Source: Acinetobacter portensis (lineage in GTDB: Bacteria > Pseudomonadota > Gammaproteobacteria > Pseudomonadales > Moraxellaceae). From it: a stretch of 64,000 nt of DNA. Of the stretch, positions 18,542 to 27,016 are shown piece after piece; position 1 is the first letter of the stretch, and each line of letters starts with the position of its first letter. Location: assembly GCF_009372215.1 (NCBI RefSeq), contig NZ_LWRV01000035.1:62001-126000 (forward strand), written 5' to 3'. A model generated the notes under the pieces. That model worked only from the letters and a program-made list of their open reading frames with translations. It was not told the DNA's origin and ran no database searches. Position numbers and translations under genes: made by a program.

Positions 18542-19399
18542 TTATTTCTTCAAAAAGCCAGCTTCTTCAGATTTTGGATAATTTGTTAAGATTTGATTTT
18601 TATATTTATTGGCTAGAGCTGCATTCTTATCGACATTCAATGAAATACTATGGAGTCTATAGAGTGCGCTAGATGCTTTTGAAGAGTTTGGATACTTGTT
18701 GGCAACGATTTCAAAATTCTTTTTTGCATCTAAATAATTTGTAGGATCTGTCCCTAAATTAAACTCTGCTAACCAAAAATAGGCATTACTGATGTAAGCA
18801 CTATTGGGATGGTTCTTAATAAATGCCTGCATCGGGGCAATGGCTTTTTTTGCTCCGCCTTGTTTATATGCTTCTAAAGCAACGGTATACGCTACTTTAT
18901 CTGCTTGATCTTTATTCTTGTTTGGGCTGACTTGTGCAGATGGTGTACTTTGAGCTTTTACTGCTGTAGTGGTCGTATTTACAGCGGATTTTGTGTTTGT
19001 GCTGGGAGAAGTATCTTGTTGGTTATCCTCCTCTGGCTTAGCAACAGAATCTGGATCTACCTTTTCTTGTAGTAATTCTAAGCGTTGATCTAAATCTGTG
19101 TAGCGGTTTTGCAAATCGTGTTTAAGTTGAGCAATTTCATTGTCTTGCTCTTCCATTTTTCCTCTTAAACTACGAATATCATTTTCCAAACGTTCTGCTT
19201 TTTGCATTAATTGCCAGTTTAGATTGGTTGGTGTTGTCGCTACGCTATCATCTGCTGAATTTGAGGTGTTAATTGCAGTTGGTGTTGCTGCTACATAATT
19301 GCCTGCATCTTGGCTTAACCCTCTAGATTCAATTGGAATAGCGTATAGGGGAGCCGAGCAGAGCAAGGTAATTGTAAATAAAGTATGCTTTTTTAGCAT
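18542..19399 (-). CDS. CpoB/YbgF-like periplasmic coiled-coil and TPR protein
   Basis: The 285-residue product has a signal peptide (about 20 residues, ending LYA) and a low-complexity Ser/Thr/Asn segment. A coiled coil follows (about 68-120, LENDIRSLRGKMEEQDNE), then a Thr/Ala-rich linker and a C-terminal domain of three TPR-like repeats with HPNSAY, YPNSSK and YPKSEE motifs. This is the architecture of CpoB, which links the Tol-Pal system to peptidoglycan synthesis. It is not beside tol or pal genes here, so it could be a second YbgF-like protein rather than CpoB itself. A GGAAA site lies eight bases upstream of the ATG. Confidence 0.75.
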   Translation of the reverse strand: MLKKHTLFTITLLCSAPLYAIPIESRGLSQDAGNYVAATPTAINTSNSADDSVATTPTNLNWQLMQKAERLENDIRSLRGKMEEQDNEIAQLKHDLQNRYTDLDQRLELLQEKVDPDSVAKPEEDNQQDTSPSTNTKSAVNTTTTAVKAQSTPSAQVSPNKNKDQADKVAYTVALEAYKQGGAKKAIAPMQAFIKNHPNSAYISNAYFWLAEFNLGTDPTNYLDAKKNFEIVANKYPNSSKASSALYRLHSISLNVDKNAALANKYKNQILTNYPKSEEAGFLKK

Positions 19400-19633
19400 A
19401 AGATAATTTCCATTTTAGATTAGTGTATAGGTCAAAACGTTATGACCAAAAATTATTTTGATCTTGATATTTAAAACGTCTAGACACTGAATTGCAATAC
19501 GCTTTTACAATGTTGCCTTATTTTAAGCTAATAGATTGTAGCGAAGAAAATAGAAGATAAAATGTATATTTGATAGTTTTGTTTTTTTAATAATCAATTG
19601 GATGAATCATTACTGAAAATTAACTTTGTATGC

Positions 19634-19661
19634 TTGCAAGTTCATTAAAAATCTCTATACT
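19634..19661 (+). promoter_or_regulatory. Putative sigma-70 promoter of the SRP RNA gene
   Basis: TTGCAA (19634-19639) and TATACT (19656-19661) are separated by 16 bases, placing the start of transcription within a few bases of the predicted RNA 5' end. Confidence 0.6.
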
Positions 19662-19673
19662 CTGTCCTTGCAA

Positions 19674-19786
<113 letters not shown>

Positions 19787-19842
19787 CAGTTTTAATATAA
19801 TAATATTCTATTGATCTTCTTTTTTAATTCCTACTTTAAGCT

Positions 19843-20463
19843 TTATTCAAAATCATTCGGTTTTCTTGTAATTGCTTTAATAATCGCATCCATTTCAAAA
19901 CCTCGATACATCAAAAAGCGAATTTGCTTTGCTTTGATTTTTGGCTCTTTACTCACTTCTGTACCATACTTTTTGACTTTAAGTTCGTACGCTTGTTGCA
20001 CCCAGTCTGTTTCTTTTAATTCTTCTGCAATTAATGCGCTATCAATTTTTTTATTTTTCAGTTTCATTTTAATTTGATTCGGGCCTTTGCCTTTACGCTT
20101 TTGACTTGAAAGCATAATTTCAGCGACACGTTGATCACTTTGATAATTTTCTTTTGAAAGCTCATCTACAAGTTCAAGAACCTCATTTCTTTGATCTGCG
20201 TATAAGGCGAGTTTTTCGATGAGTTCTGCTTTGGAGTATTCTTTACGTGTAAGTACGGCAAATGCGTAAGAACGCAAACGAGAGCCTGTTAGACCTGGTT
20301 TTTTATCTTCTTTGTGGTTATTTCCAAATAAACTTTCTTCGGGGTCAAACGCGAGTACAGAAGCATTGGTTGTGGGGGATGAAGGGGATTGATCTTCATC
20401 ATCACTAAATTGCTTTTTTAAGCTTTCATAATCGAGCAGTTTATTAAACTTTGCGTCTGACAT
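19843..20463 (-). CDS. recX: Regulatory protein RecX
   Basis: RecX binds and limits RecA filaments. The 206-residue product has the three tandem helical modules of RecX in its last 145 residues (for example SYAFAVLTRKEYSKAELIEKL). An acidic N-terminal extension of about 60 residues is not in the enteric protein. It is 108 bases downstream of recA on the same strand. A terminator hairpin in that gap suggests that most recA transcripts stop before recX and that recX is made by read-through, as known in E. coli. Confidence 0.9.
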   Translation of the reverse strand: MSDAKFNKLLDYESLKKQFSDDEDQSPSSPTTNASVLAFDPEESLFGNNHKEDKKPGLTGSRLRSYAFAVLTRKEYSKAELIEKLALYADQRNEVLELVDELSKENYQSDQRVAEIMLSSQKRKGKGPNQIKMKLKNKKIDSALIAEELKETDWVQQAYELKVKKYGTEVSKEPKIKAKQIRFLMYRGFEMDAIIKAITRKPNDFE

Positions 20464-20494
20464 AATTCTCTCGGTTTAAATAACAAGAATATAA

Positions 20495-20516
20495 TAACAA
20501 AACGCCCCGTAGGGCG
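20495..20516 (-). terminator. Terminator between recA and recX
   Basis: On the minus strand a CGCCC/GGGCG stem (20503-20507 and 20512-20516) with a four-base loop is followed by an interrupted T-run (TTTTGTTATT). The modest T-run fits partial read-through into recX. Confidence 0.75.
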
Positions 20517-20571
20517 CTCTGTACTGATGCTTAAAGATTATTCATCTAAAGTGCTATTTATTTAAAAAGCC

Positions 20572-21615
20572 TTATGCATCTAAAAGATCAGGTTCTTGCT
20601 CATCGGTATCTTCTTCAACCACTGTGCCAGTTGTAAGAAGTTGCTCGCGAAGTAGCTTTTCGATATTAATCGCTAATTCTTTATGCTCTTCTAAATGGCG
20701 GATGGTATTGTTTTTACCTTGACCAATTTTGTTACCTTCATATGAGTACCAAGCACCCGCTTTTTGCACAATTTCTTGTTGAACAGCAAGGTCAATTAAC
20801 TCACCAAGATGGTTAACACCTTTGCCGTAAAGAATTTGGAAAAATGCTTCACGGAATGGAGGAGCCATTTTGTTTTTTACAACTTTAACTTTGGTTTCAG
20901 AACCAATAATTTCATCGCCTTCTTTCACTTGACCGACACGACGGATATCAAGACGAACAGATGCATAGAATTTTAGAGCGTTACCGCCTGTTGTTGTTTC
21001 TGGGCTACCAAACATTACGCCAATTTTCATACGAATTTGGTTAATGAAAACAACCATACAGTTAGAGCGTTTTGCATTACCTGTAATTTTACGTAGTGCT
21101 TGGCTCATTAAACGTGCTTGAAGACCCATGTGCGAGTCGCCCATTTCACCTTCAATTTCAGCGCGTGGCGTAAGTGCTGCAACGGAATCGACAACGATCA
21201 TGTCAATTGCACCAGAGCGTACAAGCATGTCGGCAATTTCAAGCGCTTGCTCACCGTTATCGGGTTGAGATACAAGTAAGTTGTCGATATCTACGCCAAT
21301 TTTACGTGCATATTGTGGATCGAGCGCATGTTCAGCATCGATGAAAGCACAAGTACCACCCGCTTTTTGACATTCAGCAATTGCTTGTAATGTCATTGTT
21401 GTTTTACCTGATGATTCTGGACCGTAAATTTCAACGATACGACCTTTTGGTAAACCACCAATGCCGAGTGCAACATCAAGCGTTAATGAGCCTGTTGAAA
21501 TTGCTTCAACTGCTTGCACTGTGTTATCACCTAAACGCATTACTGTATTTTTACCAAACTGTTTTTCAATTTGGCTTAGTGCAGCATTTAGCGCCTTACC
21601 TTTATTATCATCCAT
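20572..21615 (-). CDS. recA: Recombinase RecA
   Basis: RecA forms filaments on single-stranded DNA for homologous recombination and activates self-cleavage of SOS-type proteins. The 347-residue protein has Walker [10 protein letters not shown], the Walker B strand [14 protein letters not shown], the L1 and L2 DNA loops and an acidic C-terminal tail ([14 protein letters not shown]). A GAGG lies just upstream of the ATG. There is no recognisable LexA box, as expected for Acinetobacter, which lacks LexA. Instead the leader carries a hairpin and a palindrome, listed separately. Confidence 0.98.
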   Translation of the reverse strand: MDDNKGKALNAALSQIEKQFGKNTVMRLGDNTVQAVEAISTGSLTLDVALGIGGLPKGRIVEIYGPESSGKTTMTLQAIAECQKAGGTCAFIDAEHALDPQYARKIGVDIDNLLVSQPDNGEQALEIADMLVRSGAIDMIVVDSVAALTPRAEIEGEMGDSHMGLQARLMSQALRKITGNAKRSNCMVVFINQIRMKIGVMFGSPETTTGGNALKFYASVRLDIRRVGQVKEGDEIIGSETKVKVVKNKMAPPFREAFFQILYGKGVNHLGELIDLAVQQEIVQKAGAWYSYEGNKIGQGKNNTIRHLEEHKELAINIEKLLREQLLTTGTVVEEDTDEQEPDLLDA

Positions 21616-21648
21616 CTTATAGCCTCAATACGATGTCACTAAATTAAT

Positions 21649-21690
21649 AATCAAGTGGATGTATTTCATTTAAACGTTTTCCACATGACT
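21649..21690 (-). promoter_or_regulatory. Hairpin in the recA leader
   Basis: On the minus strand an 11-base arm (21690-21680) pairs with a second arm (21659-21649) with one mismatch and one G-U pair, closing a 20-base loop. It lies 34 to 75 bases before the recA start codon. A report on A. baumannii that I recall described a structured recA 5' untranslated region that affects recA expression; this could be the equivalent. A TATAGT that overlaps the outer arm (21688-21693) could be a -10 element, in which case the hairpin would be incomplete in the transcript. Confidence 0.5.
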
Positions 21691-21726
21691 ATAGTGACAG
21701 AAATTTTCCATATGTTCTATTGAAAT

Positions 21727-21749
21727 CATATTGTGTACGACACAATATG
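21727..21749. repeat. Perfect 10-base inverted repeat upstream of recA
   Basis: CATATTGTGT and ACACAATATG are exact reverse complements separated by three bases (ACG). The element sits between the end of hslR and the recA leader, 112 to 134 bases before the recA start. It lacks a T-run on either strand, so an operator is more likely than a terminator. Confidence 0.6.
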
Positions 21750-21758
21750 ACGCGTGTA

Positions 21759-22199
21759 TCAATCATCATTATAAGACCAAGATTGGTCAAATTGTTGATC
21801 ATTTTCTTGTTTAAACTTGCTGATATCTCTACGATCTTTTTTACTTGGGCGATGATCGGGTCGGGCTAAATTATGCATCTTTCTTTGGGTATTAATCAAT
21901 TCTCGACGGGCAATACTCACTTCGGTTTCTTCGTAGAGTAATTGTGCAACAGGCGCAGGACCGCGAACATCAGACAGTGCTTTAATGATGACAGATTTTT
22001 TTTCTATACCTTGTTGAATGGTGAGTTCCATACCAACACGAACTTCTCTTGAGACTTTTACGCGTTCGCCATTTTGATGAACTTTACCGCCTTCAATAGC
22101 GTGTTTTGAAATAGAGCGTGTTTTAAAGAAACGAGCAGCCCAAAGCCATTTATCAATACGTATGCCAACAGCATCTGGCGCAAGATTCGATTTACGCAT
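21759..22199 (-). CDS. hslR: Heat shock protein 15 homologue (S4-domain RNA-binding protein)
   Basis: HslR/Hsp15 binds 50S subunits carrying stalled nascent peptidyl-tRNA. The 146-residue protein has an S4 RNA-binding domain from about residue 12 (RIDKWLWAARFFKTRS), then basic segments and a charged C-terminus rich in Lys, Asp and Gln. Its start overlaps the end of yrfG by eight bases, an arrangement shared with E. coli. Confidence 0.9.
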   Translation of the reverse strand: MRKSNLAPDAVGIRIDKWLWAARFFKTRSISKHAIEGGKVHQNGERVKVSREVRVGMELTIQQGIEKKSVIIKALSDVRGPAPVAQLLYEETEVSIARRELINTQRKMHNLARPDHRPSKKDRRDISKFKQENDQQFDQSWSYNDD

Positions 22200-22878
22200 A
22201 TTTTTTACGTTCCTCAGCTTGTTCTAAATATTCAATTAAATCGGTTAAGTTATTCAGCATTGGATATGCAAATTCCGTGCGCGGAGCATTATCGGAAGAA
22301 GGCTGCTGAATACTGAATAAATTTTGAATTCCGAATTTTTCTGCACCATTGAGTACTTTTTCGGTGTCATCAATAAAATAGCAATGATTTGGGTCAAAAG
22401 GATGCTGATTTGCGAGTATTTGCCAAAATTCGATAAATTCTTTGGCGTGACCAATGGTTTCAGAACTCACAATAACATCAAAATAATGTGCAAGATTTGT
22501 TTTTTCTAATTTAAATTTTAAGCCTGCTGCATCGGCATTTGTTGCTAACCAAATAGGATAATCATTTTCTTTTAAGTAGGTGAGTAGTTCTAAGCAACCT
22601 TCACGTTTTTTAACTTTATCTTTGTATTCAATTTGCATAGCTAAAACATCAACGCCAACTTTTGCTGTCCAAAAGCGTGAAGAGTACCAATTTAGCGTAT
22701 GATTATGTTCTTGGTAAAATTGATAAAGTGTATTTTTACTTTGTTCGAGTGTGCATAGATGTGTTTCTGCATAACGAATAGGTAAAAGATAATTCCAAAT
22801 AAAATCATCATAAGCAAGGTCGAGTAATGTCCCGTCCATGTCGAAAATGATTGTTGGTTTTTTAGATTGATTTGACAT
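22192..22878 (-). CDS. yrfG: HAD-family hydrolase, GMP/IMP nucleotidase YrfG-like
   Basis: In E. coli YrfG dephosphorylates purine nucleotides. The 228-residue product from the ATG at 22878 has HAD motif I (FDMDGTLLD), motif II in LATNA and motif IV in CYFIDDTEKV. The open frame continues 38 codons upstream into the divergent cysQ gene, but that extension lacks family similarity. It is translationally coupled to hslR. Its start codon is only 15 bases from the cysQ start on the other strand, so each promoter must lie inside the neighbour's coding region or be very compact. Confidence 0.85.
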   Translation of the reverse strand: MSNQSKKPTIIFDMDGTLLDLAYDDFIWNYLLPIRYAETHLCTLEQSKNTLYQFYQEHNHTLNWYSSRFWTAKVGVDVLAMQIEYKDKVKKREGCLELLTYLKENDYPIWLATNADAAGLKFKLEKTNLAHYFDVIVSSETIGHAKEFIEFWQILANQHPFDPNHCYFIDDTEKVLNGAEKFGIQNLFSIQQPSSDNAPRTEFAYPMLNNLTDLIEYLEQAEERKKYA

Positions 22879-22893
22879 ATTTAAAGGTAATCT

Positions 22894-23745
22894 ATGTTTA
22901 AGCCTACAACAGCACCGCAAGACAGTTTGACTTTGCAGCTTGTGCCCATTTTGACACAAGCATGTGAAATTTTGCGAGAAGAATATCAACAATATTGTGC
23001 AGGTGGAACTTTTGATATTGAAAAGAAATTGGATAATTCACCTGTTACTCAAGCAGATTATCGGGTAAATACATTCTTAACTTCGGCATTGGCACAAATT
23101 TCAGATTTACCATTACTTTCAGAGGAAGGTGATCATTTAACACGACAAAACTGGCAAAAGTTTTGGATGCTTGACCCTTTAGATGGTACGAAAGAGTTTT
23201 TACATAAGCGACCTGAATTCACCATTAATTTAAGTGTGATTGATGGTGAGAATACAAGTTTTGCTATTTTGGCAATTCCTTGTGAATACACCTTATATAT
23301 AGCTCCTGAAACAGGCTTTCCATTGAAATATGATGTTATAAATCAACAATGGTTTATTTATGCACACAGTGAGCAAGAGGAAGTTGTGAAAATTGGTTTA
23401 AGCCAAAGCAGTCAAAATAAGCCCCAATATGCTGAATATTTAGAAGCTATTTCACAATTATCATCATATTCAGCGTTTAAAGCGGGAAGTGCATACAAAT
23501 TTTGCATGATGCTTGAAGATAAGGTGGATATTTACCCACGTTTTCACCCTACATGTGAGTGGGATACAAGCGCAGGTCAATGTTTGCTTGAGCGGATTGG
23601 TGGTGGCTTGGTCGATTTTAAGGCGCGTACATTTCTGTATAACCAAAGAGAGAATTTTTTGAATGGTGGATTTATTGCATATCGAAATAAGCATATGAAG
23701 AATTTGGCATTTCAGGCACTAGAACTTATGGCTAGTAAGCATTGA
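22894..23745 (+). CDS. cysQ: 3'(2'),5'-bisphosphate nucleotidase CysQ
   Basis: CysQ hydrolyses PAP left after sulfate assimilation, an inositol-monophosphatase-fold enzyme. The 283-residue protein shows NSPVTQADYRVN, LLSEEG and the metal-binding motif LDPLDGTKEF, and a C-terminal CEWDTSAGQ. About 17 residues precede the usual start of the family, with an AAAGG site before the ATG. It is divergent from yrfG. Confidence 0.92.
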   Translation: MFKPTTAPQDSLTLQLVPILTQACEILREEYQQYCAGGTFDIEKKLDNSPVTQADYRVNTFLTSALAQISDLPLLSEEGDHLTRQNWQKFWMLDPLDGTKEFLHKRPEFTINLSVIDGENTSFAILAIPCEYTLYIAPETGFPLKYDVINQQWFIYAHSEQEEVVKIGLSQSSQNKPQYAEYLEAISQLSSYSAFKAGSAYKFCMMLEDKVDIYPRFHPTCEWDTSAGQCLLERIGGGLVDFKARTFLYNQRENFLNGGFIAYRNKHMKNLAFQALELMASKH

Positions 23746-23796
23746 GCAAATAATGCTTCATGCTATAGTGGAACAAATCTTTTCAATATTTTTATT

Positions 23797-24522
23797 ATGG
23801 CATTAGATCTTCTTCCTGCAAGCATGTTAAAGGCTATCGATTTATTGCCCGATACAAAAATACCTGTCACATTATTTACACGTCATTCAATTCGGGAAGA
23901 AGTTGCAGGTAAGGGCTTAGCAGGATATGACTTGCAATTGACCAATCAAGGGCGAGATTTAGCAGAAGCTTGGGGTGGATACTTAATTTCTAATACAGAT
24001 CGTTCCATTCAGCATTGTATTTCAAGTCCAATTCAACGTTGTATTGATACAGCTGCTTTAATGATTCAAGGCGCAGATGATATTGGTCAGGCATCACATA
24101 CGCATCATATTGAAATTATTGAACAAGGTTTACTTGTAGAGCCGGGTAGCTTTGTACTGGATATTAAGCAAGCAGGTCCATATTTCAAAAAACAAGGTGC
24201 ATTAGGTTTTATTAATAGCTTTGTGAACAATGCGCTTCCGGGGATGAAAAAGCCAATTAATGGTGCTGTAGATGTACTTGAGCTTATTTATAATACTCAT
24301 CCTACACAAAATGGATTAAGTTTGGCTGTGAGCCATGACACCATTTTAGCGGCTATTTTGGCGGTTATATCAGGTCGATCGGTTATTACCAAAGAAGATT
24401 GGCCAAAAATGATGGAAGGCTTGTTTGTTTGGTTTGAGGGTGATGTATTTTTAGAATCTAAATTAAAATGGATTTGGCGTGGTGAATTGCATCAGTTGGA
24501 TATTCGTGATTTTCAAAAATAA
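23797..24522 (+). CDS. Histidine phosphatase family protein
   Basis: The 241-residue product belongs to the phosphoglycerate-mutase-like superfamily. The catalytic histidine is in TRHSIRE, where the usual RHG is RHS. The second histidine lies in AVSHDTILAAI, and ISSPIQRCIDTAA gives the conserved arginine. The substrate is unknown. The gene has its own leader 51 bases after cysQ and ends in a terminator. Confidence 0.82.
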   Translation: MALDLLPASMLKAIDLLPDTKIPVTLFTRHSIREEVAGKGLAGYDLQLTNQGRDLAEAWGGYLISNTDRSIQHCISSPIQRCIDTAALMIQGADDIGQASHTHHIEIIEQGLLVEPGSFVLDIKQAGPYFKKQGALGFINSFVNNALPGMKKPINGAVDVLELIYNTHPTQNGLSLAVSHDTILAAILAVISGRSVITKEDWPKMMEGLFVWFEGDVFLESKLKWIWRGELHQLDIRDFQK

Positions 24523-24547
24523 AAAATGAATCGAATTGAGTTTAAAA

Positions 24548-24576
24548 GACCAGTTAATTTTTAACTGGTCTTTTTA
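24548..24576. terminator. Bidirectional rho-independent terminator
   Basis: A perfect 10-base stem GACCAGTTAA/TTAACTGGTC (24548-24557 and 24561-24570) with a three-base loop and T-run, between the convergent phosphatase gene and the hypothetical gene to its right. Confidence 0.92.
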
Positions 24577-24578
24577 TT

Positions 24579-25019
24579 TTAAATATTAGATTTTAATCGT
24601 TTTTCAAATTTTAATAGGTTAATGGTAAAACCATCATCATTTAAAGGCCAAACATAGGTATTTACAGGAATACTTTGTTGATGGATGCGGTTGTATTTAT
24701 CCGCAGCGATTAAGGTCGCAATATCATGATCTGGAATGGTATAGGCGCTTACAACATCTTTAGGGTATTGTGTGCGAGTATAGAACTCTTCTTCACTCTC
24801 ACCTTCATGCAGGGCAAATATTCTTTCAATAGCGGGTAAGTAAACGCCATAGCCAAGCCAAGAGTCGACGCCTTGTGATGCTTGAATTTCAGCCGTACCC
24901 CTCATGTTGGAAATAACTTTGCCAACAATGTCGGTTTCACCTTTGGAATTGAAATATTCAATGTACTGATTTTCTGTTTCTTGGAATTTGTCGAGTGTTG
25001 GTAGAAATTTATTAATCAT
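24579..25019 (-). CDS. Hypothetical protein
   Basis: I do not recognise this 146-residue cytoplasmic protein. It has no signal peptide, membrane segment or clear nucleotide-binding motif, and is rich in acidic and aromatic residues (for example YIEYFNSKGETDIVGKV and GYGVYLPAIERIFALHEGE). It stands alone between two terminators, with base composition like its neighbours, so it looks resident rather than newly acquired. Confidence 0.65.
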   Translation of the reverse strand: MINKFLPTLDKFQETENQYIEYFNSKGETDIVGKVISNMRGTAEIQASQGVDSWLGYGVYLPAIERIFALHEGESEEEFYTRTQYPKDVVSAYTIPDHDIATLIAADKYNRIHQQSIPVNTYVWPLNDDGFTINLLKFEKRLKSNI

Positions 25020-25167
25020 TGTGTTGTCCCAATTTAAGAAATTTTGCTTATATGGTATTTAACGACTAAAAAATAATACCATATTTTTTTTATGGGATTT
25101 GTTTAATCATGAGAAATATTTTTATATTGATTTTTGTTATAGATCAGATGTATTTATAAAACCGTAG

Positions 25168-25204
25168 GCAATAAAAAAAGCCCGAATAGGGCTCTTTTTA
25201 TTGC
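25168..25204 (-). terminator. Terminator of rpsT
   Basis: AGCCC/GGGCT (25179-25183 and 25189-25193) with a five-base loop is extended by outer pairing of GCAATAAAAA with TTTTTATTGC. On the minus strand the T-run follows the stem. It could also work on the plus strand. Confidence 0.85.
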
Positions 25205-25210
25205 AACAAA

Positions 25211-25477
25211 TTAGTTAGCTAATGCTTTAATTTGTGCGTTCAAACGGCTCTTATGACGAGCAGCTTTGTTTTTATGGATGATACCTTTGTCAGCCATACG
25301 GTCGATCACAGGTACAGCAGTTTTGTACGCTTCTGATGCAACAGTATAGTCGCCAGCAGCAATAGCAGCTACTGTACGTTTGAGGTAAGTACGAACCATA
25401 GAACGCAAGCTTGCGTTGTGTTTACGTGCTTTAACGTTTTGACGAGCACGTTTTTTAGCTTGAGCAGAGTTTGCCAC
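25211..25477 (-). CDS. rpsT: 30S ribosomal protein S20
   Basis: S20 binds 16S rRNA early in 30S assembly. The 88-residue, strongly basic helical protein matches the family throughout ([20 protein letters not shown]). The start codon is GTG (25477-25475) behind a strong AAGGAG. E. coli rpsT also uses a non-AUG start (UUG), which is linked to translational autoregulation, so the rare codon here may be kept for the same reason. Confidence 0.97.
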   Translation of the reverse strand: MANSAQAKKRARQNVKARKHNASLRSMVRTYLKRTVAAIAAGDYTVASEAYKTAVPVIDRMADKGIIHKNKAARHKSRLNAQIKALAN

Positions 25478-25596
25478 TCGTGCACTCCTTGAATTAGATT
25501 GGTCTGGGCGGGCTGAAATTGCATCTGAAAACCATCTCCAGAAGAATGATCACCAGCCCGTAAACAAGTGGCATATTTTGATTAAATTATGCAGTT

Positions 25597-25613
25597 AAGT
25601 CAAGTCTTGACTT
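25597..25613. repeat. Perfect palindrome between rpsT and the NAD(P)-binding gene
   Basis: AAGTCAAG and CTTGACTT flank a single T. Each half contains a TTGAC-type hexamer, so it may hold divergent -35 elements or an operator. It lies about 120 bases before rpsT and 80 before the divergent gene. Confidence 0.45.
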
Positions 25614-25692
25614 GCTTTGACTCTATCTAAGATGCAGAAAAAACTGTAAGAAAGCGTTAGATTAATGAATATGAAGGGAGTTTGTTTTAAAA

Positions 25693-26358
25693 ATGATCAA
25701 TTCAATAAAAAGTGTAATAGTCATAGGTGCAACAGGTTTGGTGGGTAAGCATTTGTTGAATATGCTCAATGCATCGGAAAATTGTCACAAAATTACAGCA
25801 ATTGTACGAAGTGAAAATTTAGAATTAAAAAACTTAAAAAAAGTGCATCAAATTGTGCTGAGTGACTTTTTTTCACTCGATCAGACACATCTTGATGAAT
25901 ATACACATGCATTTAGTTGTTTGGGAACGACCATTAAAAAAGCAGGATCAAAGGAAAATTTCTACAAAATTGATTATGAAATAAACTTTCACTTTGCAAA
26001 ATTATTTCAAAATACAGAAACACACTATTTATTGATTAGTGCTTTGGGTGCGAATCCAAAATCTAAAATTTTTTATAACCAAGTAAAAGGGCAATTAGAA
26101 TTAGACATTCAAAAATTACAACTATCCAAAATATCGATCATTCAACCATCATTGTTATTGGGTGAGCGACATGAACAACGAGTTTTGGAAGATTTTACCC
26201 AAAAGTTATATTTAAAGTTTTCGCATTTAGTGCCCGATTCTTTTAAATATAAGCCTGTGACAGCGGAGCAAGTGGCTCATACTATGGTCGAGGCTGCCTG
26301 CAATCAAACTGAAAAAGTTAAAATTTATGATAATTTAGCTCTACATAAAACAAAATAG
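25693..26358 (+). CDS. NAD(P)-binding Rossmann-fold protein (HTATIP2/TIP30-like)
   Basis: The 221-residue product begins with the dinucleotide-binding motif IGATGLVGKHLL and contains FSCLGTTIKKAGS and a Tyr/Lys pair in FYNQVKGQLE. This is the pattern of the atypical short-chain dehydrogenase group related to TIP30/YbjT. Substrate and pathway are unknown. It precedes rraA by 12 bases and is probably cotranscribed with it. Confidence 0.8.
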   Translation: MINSIKSVIVIGATGLVGKHLLNMLNASENCHKITAIVRSENLELKNLKKVHQIVLSDFFSLDQTHLDEYTHAFSCLGTTIKKAGSKENFYKIDYEINFHFAKLFQNTETHYLLISALGANPKSKIFYNQVKGQLELDIQKLQLSKISIIQPSLLLGERHEQRVLEDFTQKLYLKFSHLVPDSFKYKPVTAEQVAHTMVEAACNQTEKVKIYDNLALHKTK

Positions 26359-26370
26359 AGGGATTTTGCT

Positions 26371-26883
26371 GTGTCAAATGTAGCATTCGTAACTTGTGAT
26401 TTATTAGATGATCATCCAGATTTAGCTATTCAAGTAATGATTCCATCTTTAGATGGTAAGTTTTTTAAAAGTTATGGCGCGCGTAAAAGTTTTGGCGGGC
26501 AAGTGGTTGCTGTGAAATGTTTTGAAGATAATTCACGTGTAAAAGAGCTTTTAGCAACAGATGGAACAGGTAAAGTTTTGGTGGTGGATGGTGGTGCTTC
26601 AATGCGCTGTGCCTTAATGGGAGATATGATCGCTGAATCTGCGGTAAATAATCACTGGAATGGTGTGATTATTTATGGATGCATTCGAGATGTCGACGCG
26701 ATTGCTGAACTGGATTTGGGGGTGCATGCTTTAGCTGCTATTCCTCAAAAGAGTAACCGTAAAGGCGTAGGTGAAACTGATATTGAAATTTCCTTTGGAA
26801 ATGTTCAGTTTAATTCAGGTCATTATGTTTATGCAGACAATAACGGCATTATTGTTTCAAAAGAAAAATTAGTCGATTTGTAG
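26371..26883 (+). CDS. rraA: RraA-family protein (regulator of RNase E activity or HMG/oxaloacetate aldolase-like)
   Basis: RraA binds RNase E and inhibits RNA turnover in E. coli; related proteins are class II aldolases. The 170-residue length and the segments VVDGGASMRCALMGDM and GVIIYGCIRDV are typical. The start is GTG (26371) behind AGAGGGA, 12 bases after the preceding gene. The aldolase-type Arg and Asp are present (GCIRDVD), so I cannot choose between the two roles. A terminator follows. Confidence 0.88.
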   Translation: MSNVAFVTCDLLDDHPDLAIQVMIPSLDGKFFKSYGARKSFGGQVVAVKCFEDNSRVKELLATDGTGKVLVVDGGASMRCALMGDMIAESAVNNHWNGVIIYGCIRDVDAIAELDLGVHALAAIPQKSNRKGVGETDIEISFGNVQFNSGHYVYADNNGIIVSKEKLVDL

Positions 26884-26910
26884 TTTAAATATAAAGATAA
26901 AACATATAAG

Positions 26911-26938
26911 GATGGACTCGGATAGTTCATCTTTTTTT
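26911..26938 (+). terminator. Rho-independent terminator after rraA
   Basis: Stem GATGGACT/AGTTCATC (26911-26918 and 26924-26931, one G-U pair) with a five-base loop and seven T bases. Confidence 0.85.
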
Positions 26939-27016
26939 ATATGTCATATAGATTCGCTTAAAAACAATTTGAGGAATAAAATACACAGCAAAATGCTGTA
27001 TGAAGTTTGAATTGAA

